Of a stretch of 64,000 nucleotides of DNA, positions 58,108-64,000 are shown piece by piece (the first letter of the stretch is position 1; each line of letters starts with the position of its first letter). The position numbers were made by a program, and so were the translations under genes. This DNA is from Bordetella petrii (lineage in GTDB: Bacteria; Pseudomonadota; Gammaproteobacteria; Burkholderiales; Burkholderiaceae_B). The notes beneath the pieces were generated by a model. That model ran no database searches, had not been told where the DNA came from, and saw only the letters and a list, made by a program, of their open reading frames with translations. The DNA lies in contig NZ_JAFMZZ010000001.1 of the NCBI RefSeq assembly GCF_017356245.1, positions 219,073 to 283,072 on the forward strand. The letters are read 5' to 3'.

Positions 58108-59352
58108 ATGAGCACCGACACCCCGCCCCCGCCCGCCGACGGCCCCGACTTTCCCCTGGAAGGGGTCCGGGTACTGGACCTGTCCCGCGTGTTCGCCGGC
58201 CCGCTGTGCGGCCAGGTGCTGGCCGATTTCGGGGCCGAGGTCATCAAGGTCGAACACCCCGTGCGCGGCGACGACACCCGCGACTGGGGCATGCGCGTGG
58301 GCAGCACCGAAACCACCTACTACAACAGCATGAACCGCAACAAGCGGTCCATTACCCTGGACCTGCAGTCCCGGGAAGGCGTGGACATCATCTACAGCCT
58401 GCTGCCGCAGTTCGACGTCGTAATCCACAACTTCAAGAGCGGCGGCGCCGAAAAACTGGGCCTGGGCTACGAACAGCTCAAAGCCGTCAGGCCCGGCCTG
58501 GTCTACTGCGCGATCTCCGGCTACAACAGCGCCGGCCCCGAGGCCGCACGCCCCGGCTACGACCTGGTCATACAGGGCGAGTCCGGCATCATGGCGATCA
58601 ACGGCGAGGCCAGCCAGCCGCCGCTGAAGTTCGGCGTGGCCGCGGTCGACATGATGACGGGCATGTACGCCGCGCAGGCCGTGCTGGCCGCGCTGTTCCG
58701 CCGCGAGCGCACCGGCCGCGGGCGGCTGATCGAAATGGCGCTGTACGACTGCGGCATCATGATCGCCAGCTACTACGGGCTGGACGCCATGCTGCTGGGC
58801 CGCGACCCGCAGCGCTACGGCAATGCCCATCCGTCCATCGTGCCCTACGGCATGTTCGAAGCCGCCGACGGCCCGCTGATCGTGGCGGTGGGCACCAATG
58901 CGCAGTTCGACAAGTTCTGCCGCAAGGTGGTCATGCGCCCCGACATCGTCGAAGACCCCCGCTACGCCACCAATGTCGACCGCGCCAAGAACCGCCTGAC
59001 CCTGCTGCCCATGGTGACGGCGCTGCTGCGCGAGTTTCCGCGCGGCGTGCTGCTGCAGCGGCTGACCGACTGCGGCATTCCCTGCGGCGAGGTGCTGGGC
59101 CTGCACCAGGCCCTGACCAGCGAACGCACGCGCCAGGGCGGCCTGCTGCGGGAAATGCGGCATCCGGTCGCGGGCACGACGCACGTCTATGCGCCGCCGT
59201 ACCGCCTGGACGGGCAGCGCCTGCCCATCCGCCACGCCCCGCCCACGCTGGGCGAAGGCACGCGCGACGTGCTGCAGCAACTGCTGCAAATGAACGATGC
59301 GCAGCTCGAAGCCCTGCAGACGCAAGGCATCCTGACCTTGCCCAGGGGTTGA
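58108..59352 (+). CDS. CaiB/BaiF family CoA transferase
   Basis: A 414-residue class III CoA transferase: GVRVLDLSRVFAGPLCGQVL, ADFGAEVIKVEHPVRGDDTR, NRNKRSITLDLQSREG, and the catalytic Asp181 in FGVAAVDMMTGMYAA. It should activate the imported acid by exchanging CoA with a CoA ester (succinyl-CoA or a pathway product). It replaces the CoA ligase of the classical pim cluster. The start lies 4 bases after the previous stop. Confidence 0.92.
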   Translation: MSTDTPPPPADGPDFPLEGVRVLDLSRVFAGPLCGQVLADFGAEVIKVEHPVRGDDTRDWGMRVGSTETTYYNSMNRNKRSITLDLQSREGVDIIYSLLPQFDVVIHNFKSGGAEKLGLGYEQLKAVRPGLVYCAISGYNSAGPEAARPGYDLVIQGESGIMAINGEASQPPLKFGVAAVDMMTGMYAAQAVLAALFRRERTGRGRLIEMALYDCGIMIASYYGLDAMLLGRDPQRYGNAHPSIVPYGMFEAADGPLIVAVGTNAQFDKFCRKVVMRPDIVEDPRYATNVDRAKNRLTLLPMVTALLREFPRGVLLQRLTDCGIPCGEVLGLHQALTSERTRQGGLLREMRHPVAGTTHVYAPPYRLDGQRLPIRHAPPTLGEGTRDVLQQLLQMNDAQLEALQTQGILTLPRG

Positions 59353-59387
59353 AGCCCGCCGATCTTGCCTTCTTGAAGGAATCCGCC

Positions 59388-60389
59388 GTGAAAGCACCAC
59401 ACATCGACCGCCGCAAGGCCCTGCAGGGAATCGCCTCCGCCGGCGCCTGCCTGTTGACAGGGCGGGTAGCCTGGGCCAGGGAAGGCTACCCCGCCAAGCC
59501 CATCCGCTTCATCGTGCCGTTCAATCCGGGCGGCGCCACCGACACCGTGGCCCGCGTGCTGGCCGCGTCCATGTCCAAGACCCTGGGGCAGCCCATCCTG
59601 GTGGAAAACAAGAGCGGCGCCGCCGGCATGCTTGGAACGGACCAGGTAGCCAAGGCCGCCCCCGACGGCTACACCTTCACGGTATCGCTCAGCACGTCGC
59701 TGCTCATCAACCAGTTCCTGTACGCCAGGATGGCCTACAACCCGCAGGCCGACCTGCTGATGCTGTCGCAGATCGCCGCGGCCCCGGTGACGCTGGTGGT
59801 GCATCCGTCGGTGCCTGCCGGCAACATGCGGGAACTGCTGGCCTGGATCGGGGCCAACCCCGGCAAGGTGTCGTACGGCAGCTGGGGGGTGGGCTCTTAC
59901 GCGCACCTGGCCGGCGCCTACATGAGCAAGACCACTCATGCCGACATGGTGCATGTGGCCTACAAGGGCGAGGCGCCCATGATCCAGGACCTGATCGGCG
60001 GTCAATTGCAGGTGTGCTTCTCCAGCGCCCAGAACACCAGGCCATTCATCGAGAACGGCCGCCTCAAGGCCATCGGCGTCACGGGCACGCAGCGCATGGT
60101 GGTACTGCCCGACCTGCCCACCATTCATGAACAGGGCGTCGCCGACGATGCCTACGCCATCTTCGGCTGGGTGGGCATGGCAGCCCCCGCCGGCACGCCA
60201 CAAGACATCGTCGACACCGTGCATGCCGCCCTGCTGGAAGCCGCCAAAGACACCAAGGTGCAAGAGCACATCACGGGCGCAGGCTTCATTCCCGTGTTCA
60301 ACACGCCGGCGGAATTTTCCAGGGCCTATGCGCGCGACGTGCCCATCTGGAAAGAGCTGGTCAAGATCGCGGACGCGCGCATCGACTGA
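59388..60389 (+). CDS. Bug/TctC-family periplasmic binding protein 1
   Basis: A 333-residue extracytoplasmic solute receptor of the tripartite tricarboxylate transporter type. The start is GTG at 59388 with GAAGGA upstream. The signal peptide has a twin-arginine-like start (IDRRKALQGIASAGACLLTG). Bug motifs: YPAKPIRFIVPFNPGGATDT, LVENKSGAAGMLGTDQVAKA, APDGYT and HVAYKGEAPMIQDLIGGQLQ. First of three tandem Bug genes; no TctA/TctB membrane genes are in the window. Confidence 0.92.
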   Translation: MKAPHIDRRKALQGIASAGACLLTGRVAWAREGYPAKPIRFIVPFNPGGATDTVARVLAASMSKTLGQPILVENKSGAAGMLGTDQVAKAAPDGYTFTVSLSTSLLINQFLYARMAYNPQADLLMLSQIAAAPVTLVVHPSVPAGNMRELLAWIGANPGKVSYGSWGVGSYAHLAGAYMSKTTHADMVHVAYKGEAPMIQDLIGGQLQVCFSSAQNTRPFIENGRLKAIGVTGTQRMVVLPDLPTIHEQGVADDAYAIFGWVGMAAPAGTPQDIVDTVHAALLEAAKDTKVQEHITGAGFIPVFNTPAEFSRAYARDVPIWKELVKIADARID

Positions 60390-60427
60390 TCATTCACGCT
60401 ATCCACTCGTACTACAGACCTCCACCC

Positions 60428-61429
60428 ATGCGTACTTGCTTTCCCCCCGCCTTGCCGGCCATGGCCCGGCGCGCCGTCCTGGCCCTGGCGGCCAGCCTCC
60501 TGGCGGCCGGCGCCTTCGCCGCCCAGCCGTATCCCAGCCAGCCCATCAGGCTGATCGTGCCTTTCCCGCCCGGCGGCCCCACCGACGTGGCCTCGCGCCT
60601 GGTCGGCCAGCAGCTTGAGGCGCGCCTGCAGCAGCCGGTCATCGTGGAAAACCGCCCCGGCGCCTCGGGCTCGATCGCCGCCAACCAGCTCAGGCGCGCG
60701 CCGGCCGACGGCTACACGCTGATGATGCTGGCCACGCCCACGCTGTTCGCGCCGTTCTTCTACAAGAACACCGGCTACGAAACGCCCCGGGATTTCCAGC
60801 CCGTGGCCACGGTGTACGACCTGCCCATCGTGGTGGTGGTCAATCCGCAGAAACTGCCCGGCATCACCACCCTGACGCAATTGGCCGACTACGCGCGCGC
60901 CCATCCTGGCGAACTCAATTACGCCAGTTCGGGGGCCGGCAGCTTCGGCCACATGACCATGGAACTGCTGCAGGATGTGGGCGGCTTCAAGATGCAGCAC
61001 GTAGCCTACAAGGGCGGCGTGCCGGCCATCACCGACACCATCGGCGGGCAGGTGCCCATGATGTACGCCGACCTGGTCGCCGCCCTGCCGCACATTCAGT
61101 CCGGCAAGCTGCGCGCGCTGGCGGTGGGCTCACCCACCCGCGTGTCGGTGCTGCCCGACGTGCCCACCATCGCCGAACAGGGGTTCGCCGGTTTCGACGC
61201 GGTGTCGTGGGGCGGCCTGCTGGCCCCGCTGGGCACGCCGGCGCCGGTCATAGAGCGCCTGGACCGCGAACTCGAAGCCGTGCTGGCCGACCCCGCGCTG
61301 CAGAAGAAACTGATCAACGCCGGCACCATCGCGCACTTCGAACCGGCGTCCGGCATGGCCCGGCGCATTGCCAACGATTATGAAAAATGGGGCGCGCTCG
61401 CGCGCGACAAGGGCATGACGGCCGAATAA
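60428..61429 (+). CDS. Bug/TctC-family periplasmic binding protein 2
   Basis: A 333-residue receptor with a Sec signal peptide of about 34 residues (ARRAVLALAASLLAAGAFAA), then YPSQPIRLIVPFPPGGPTDV, IVENRPGASGSIAANQLRRA, PADGYTLMMLATPTLF and VAYKGGVPAITDTIGGQVPM. The Ala/Gly spacing of the carboxylate-binding loops is canonical. It starts 38 bases after the first Bug gene. Confidence 0.92.
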   Translation: MRTCFPPALPAMARRAVLALAASLLAAGAFAAQPYPSQPIRLIVPFPPGGPTDVASRLVGQQLEARLQQPVIVENRPGASGSIAANQLRRAPADGYTLMMLATPTLFAPFFYKNTGYETPRDFQPVATVYDLPIVVVVNPQKLPGITTLTQLADYARAHPGELNYASSGAGSFGHMTMELLQDVGGFKMQHVAYKGGVPAITDTIGGQVPMMYADLVAALPHIQSGKLRALAVGSPTRVSVLPDVPTIAEQGFAGFDAVSWGGLLAPLGTPAPVIERLDRELEAVLADPALQKKLINAGTIAHFEPASGMARRIANDYEKWGALARDKGMTAE

Positions 61430-61570
61430 GGGTCCGCCCCCGCAAACCGGATACGTCCGCCACAAGCGGCGCGTTCCCGCCGGCGCCCGCATGGCGCGCC
61501 GGCTTCACCGGCAAGGGCCGCGCAGCACGACGGCCCGATCCGGCCACCACCACAAAGGAGACAAACCACC

Positions 61571-62557
61571 ATGCATCAAAAGAGACTTTCGCGCCGCGCC
61601 TGCCTGGGCCTGGCGCTGGCCGCCTCGCTGGGCGCCGCGCTGCCCCTGCCGGCCCCGGCGCAGGACAAGTTTCCCACCAAGCCCATTACCCTGATCGTGC
61701 CTTTCCCGGCCGGCGGCTCCACCGACCGGCACCTGCGCGCCGTGGCCGAAGACGCCGGCAAGCACCTGGGCCAGAACGTGATCGTGGAAAACCGCCCGGG
61801 CGCCGGCGGCACGCTGGGCCCGTCCAACATGGCCAAGAGCGCCAAGCCGGACGGCTACACCATCAGCCTGTATCCCCTGGGCATGCTGCGCATGCCCTAC
61901 ATGATGAAGACCGACTGGGACCCCATCAAGGACTTCACCTTCATCGTCGGCCTGTCGGGCTACACCTTCGGCTTCACAGTGCGCGCCGACTCGCCTTTCA
62001 AGACGTTCAACGAGTACATCGAAGCCGCGCGCGCCAAGCCGGGCACCATCGACTACGGCTCGACCGGCGTGGGCTCGTCGCCGCATCTGCTGATGGAAGA
62101 AATCGCCATCAACGCCAAGGTGAAGCTGAACCACGTGCCGTTCAAGGGCAACGCCGACATGCAGCAGGCGCTGCTGGGCGGGCATATCATGGCGCAAAGC
62201 GACGCCACCGGCTGGGACCAGTTCGTGGACGCCGGCAAGATGCGCCTGCTGGTCACCTTTGGCGAACAGCGCACCAAGCGCTGGCCCGACGTGCCCACCG
62301 CCCAGGAACTGGGCTACGGGGTGGTGTCCAGCTCGCCGTACGGCCTGGCCGGGCCCGCGGGCATGGATCCGCAGGTGGTGCAAATTCTGCACGACGCCTT
62401 CAAGCAGGCCCTGTTCTCGCCGCGCAGCATGGAAGTAATGCAGCAGCTCAACCAGGAACCGGCCTATCGAAGCAGCGCGGACTACCGGGAATGGGCGATC
62501 GCCACCTACGCCAAGGACAAGAAGCTGATCGAGCACTTGGGGCTGATGGCCAAGTAA
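61571..62557 (+). CDS. Bug/TctC-family periplasmic binding protein 3
   Basis: A 328-residue receptor with signal peptide RRACLGLALAASLGAALPLP APAQ, then FPTKPITLIVPFPAGGSTDR, VENRPGAGGTLGPSNMAKSA, KPDGYTISLYPLGMLRMPYM and NHVPFKGNADMQQALLGGHI. Strong Shine-Dalgarno AAAGGAG. The 141-base gap before it is the largest in the operon, so it may be separately transcribed. Followed by a partial repeat A. Confidence 0.92.
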   Translation: MHQKRLSRRACLGLALAASLGAALPLPAPAQDKFPTKPITLIVPFPAGGSTDRHLRAVAEDAGKHLGQNVIVENRPGAGGTLGPSNMAKSAKPDGYTISLYPLGMLRMPYMMKTDWDPIKDFTFIVGLSGYTFGFTVRADSPFKTFNEYIEAARAKPGTIDYGSTGVGSSPHLLMEEIAINAKVKLNHVPFKGNADMQQALLGGHIMAQSDATGWDQFVDAGKMRLLVTFGEQRTKRWPDVPTAQELGYGVVSSSPYGLAGPAGMDPQVVQILHDAFKQALFSPRSMEVMQQLNQEPAYRSSADYREWAIATYAKDKKLIEHLGLMAK

Positions 62558-62568
62558 CAGCCGCACAC

Positions 62569-62620
62569 CAGGTGTCTGACTCGGCTCCAGGTGTCTGACT
62601 CCCGCAGGGTGTCAGACACC
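62569..62620. repeat. Repeat family A, copy 7 (partial, start duplicated)
   Basis: CAGGTGTCTGACTCGGCT followed at once by a second CAGGTGTCTGACTCCCGCAG...GTCAGACACC. Only the first hairpin is present, with its left edge duplicated. It lies 11 bases after the third Bug gene and just before the convergent ZigA gene. Confidence 0.8.
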
Positions 62621-62639
62621 GCTGCATGCCACGGCTGCC

Positions 62640-63842
62640 TCACTCGTCCGCGAATTCCCACTCGGGAAACGGATCGGGATACGCCATCCACGCATGCGGG
62701 CCCTGGGCCATCTCTGCGTCGTCCAGCAGGCACTGGTCCAGCCGGGCGCGCAGGGCGGGCTCGTCCATGGCCATGCCGATCAGCACCAGCTCCTGGCGCG
62801 CATCGCCGGTGCCTTCGTGCCAGCGGGCGCGGATGCGGGCGACGGCCTGGGCGTCGTCCGGCCATTGCTCCGGCGGCACCGCGGCCCACCAGCGGCCCGC
62901 CAGCCCATGGCGGCAGACGCCGCCCGCCTGCGACCACGAACCGGCCAGGGCCGGGCGGCTGGCCAGCCAGAAATAGCCCTTGGATCGCACCACGCCGGGC
63001 CAGTCGGACTCGATCAAACGATAAAAACGCACGGGATGGAACGGCCGGCGGGCGCGGTAGACGAAACTGCCGATGCCGTATTCCTGGGTTTCCGGCGTGT
63101 GCTCGCCGCGCAATTCCTTCAGCCAGCCCGGCGCCTGCGACGCCTGCGCGAAATCGAACAGGCCCGTATCCAGCACCTGGGCAAGCGGCACGCGGCCGAA
63201 TTCCGCATGCACGATGCGCGCGCGCGGGTTCAGGCGCCGCAGAATGGCCGCCAGCCGCGCGCGCGCATCGCTGTCGACCAGGTCGATCTTGTTCACCACG
63301 ATGACATCGCAGAACTCGACCTGCTCGATCAACAGATCGACCACCGTGCGCTCGTCTGCTTCGCCCAGCGACTCGCCGCGCGCCTGCAGGCTGTCGTGCG
63401 AGCTGTAGTCGCGCAGGAAGTGACAGGCGTCCACCACGGTAACCATGGTGTCCAGCCGCGCCACATCCGACAGGCTGCGGCCCGATTCATCAGCAAACGT
63501 GAATGTCTCGGCCACCGGCAGCGGCTCGGATATGCCGGTGGACTCAATCACCAACTGGTCGAAGCAGCCTTCATGCGCCAATCGGCTGACTTCCAGCAGC
63601 AAGTCTTCCCGCAGCGTGCAGCAGATACAGCCGTTGCTCATCTCGACCAGCTTTTCTTCCGTGCGCGACAGCCCGGCCCCGCCCTGGCGCACCAGCTCGG
63701 CGTCGATATTCACCTCGCTCATGTCGTTGACGATCACCGCCACGCGGCGGCCTTCGCGGTTGTTCAGAATGTGGTTCAGCAAGGTGGTCTTGCCGGCTCC
63801 CAGGAAGCCGGACAGGACGGTGACGGGAAGTTTTGCGGTCAT
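62640..63842 (-). CDS. zigA: CobW/G3E-family GTPase, zinc-related (ZigA-like)
   Basis: A 400-residue cytosolic metallochaperone-type GTPase. Walker [20 protein letters not shown] (from residue 8), Mg-binding [14 protein letters not shown], the metal motif [10 protein letters not shown] (CxCC), IESTGISEP, and NKID in VVNKIDLVD. The C-terminal CobW_C domain (about 255-395) includes [20 protein letters not shown]. The member type and the Zur-box-like promoter indicate a zinc-starvation role. Confidence 0.92.
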   Translation of the reverse strand: MTAKLPVTVLSGFLGAGKTTLLNHILNNREGRRVAVIVNDMSEVNIDAELVRQGGAGLSRTEEKLVEMSNGCICCTLREDLLLEVSRLAHEGCFDQLVIESTGISEPLPVAETFTFADESGRSLSDVARLDTMVTVVDACHFLRDYSSHDSLQARGESLGEADERTVVDLLIEQVEFCDVIVVNKIDLVDSDARARLAAILRRLNPRARIVHAEFGRVPLAQVLDTGLFDFAQASQAPGWLKELRGEHTPETQEYGIGSFVYRARRPFHPVRFYRLIESDWPGVVRSKGYFWLASRPALAGSWSQAGGVCRHGLAGRWWAAVPPEQWPDDAQAVARIRARWHEGTGDARQELVLIGMAMDEPALRARLDQCLLDDAEMAQGPHAWMAYPDPFPEWEFADE

Positions 63843-63878
63843 GGGGAAACAGGAACAAGAATGGGCTGGATCTATTTT

Positions 63879-63901
63879 GATATGTTATATCATAACTAAA
63901 T
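63879..63901. promoter_or_regulatory. Candidate Zur box
   Basis: The core GTTATATCATAAC (63884-63896) is a palindrome matching the proteobacterial Zur consensus GTTATA-N-TATAAC at all but one or two bases. It lies 37 bases upstream of zigA in an AT-rich patch and also upstream of the divergent gene at 63970. Zinc-bound Zur would repress here. Confidence 0.75.
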
Positions 63902-63969
63902 CTGGCCTGGCCTATCGGCCTGGCCGGCCGCGCTGCGGTATAACTGCCCATCCATACGTCATTTGTGCC

Positions 63970-64000
63970 ATGCCCGAACCGCTGCTGCTGCCCCGCGCGC
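63970..64000 (+). CDS. Start of a divergent gene, cut by the window edge
   Basis: ATG at 63970 opens a frame MPEPLLLPRA that continues to the edge. It is divergent from zigA across the Zur-box-like site. Only ten codons are visible and the Shine-Dalgarno is weak. A Fur/Zur-family regulator or zinc transport gene would fit the context, but nothing in the visible residues proves it. Confidence 0.35.
   Translation, partial: MPEPLLLPRA

Overview
The window is high-GC DNA from a betaproteobacterium. Several things point to the Alcaligenaceae, close to Bordetella or Achromobacter: three consecutive Bug-type periplasmic binding proteins, a ZIP transporter that resembles the Bordetella ZIP protein, a GTP-type PEP carboxykinase, many LysR/MocR/TetR-regulated catabolic and transport genes, and a family of about 94-bp double-hairpin intergenic repeats. 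No rRNA, tRNA, CRISPR, transposase or phage gene was seen, so this looks like ordinary chromosome rich in metabolic and transport functions.

Layout. 1-20.4 kb: the 5' end of pckG; a MATE pump; an M20-type amidohydrolase; a thioredoxin-like protein; an EamA exporter; a GNAT gene divergent from a MocR regulator; glutathione reductase; a LysE exporter; DAHP synthase; an IorAB-type molybdenum hydroxylase followed by an AraC regulator; an I78 inhibitor lipoprotein; a 2OG-Fe(II) oxygenase next to alkB; an orphan ParB-like protein; a VOC protein; a DHA2 pump; a DUF937 protein. 20.4-30.4 kb: a porin, an alpha/beta hydrolase whose nucleophile position is Gly, and a LysR regulator facing a five-gene minus-strand operon (peptide-type binding protein, two permeases, a double-ATPase fusion, and an adenylosuccinate-lyase-like enzyme). 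30.4-37.8 kb: SulP, ZIP and GNAT genes, a NYN-domain protein, and an ECF42-type sigma module (two YCII/DGPF proteins, a VOC protein and the sigma factor). 38-49.8 kb: a MotAB-like stator pair, an ABA4-like membrane protein divergent from its probable TetR regulator, an exporter ABC, slyX, galactarate dehydratase plus GNAT, two MFS transporters, a 44-residue glycine-zipper protein and a GFA protein. 49.9-62.6 kb: a second M20 amidohydrolase, then a LysR regulator divergent from an eight-gene acyl-CoA operon (FadB-like, thiolase, two acyl-CoA dehydrogenases, a CaiB-type CoA transferase, three Bug proteins) that resembles the pim dicarboxylate pathway. 62.6-64 kb: a ZigA/CobW GTPase under a strong Zur-box-like palindrome, and the first codons of a divergent gene.

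Most unusual points: one copy of the intergenic repeat lies in frame inside the double-ATPase gene and encodes its interdomain linker; an ATTCGAAT palindrome occurs at both ends of the peptide-transport/lyase locus; a TGTCGA-N17-CGTC element precedes the DGPF gene of the ECF42 module; the ZIP transporter appears to lack its second membrane helix; and the alpha/beta hydrolase has GHGAG where GHSAG is expected.
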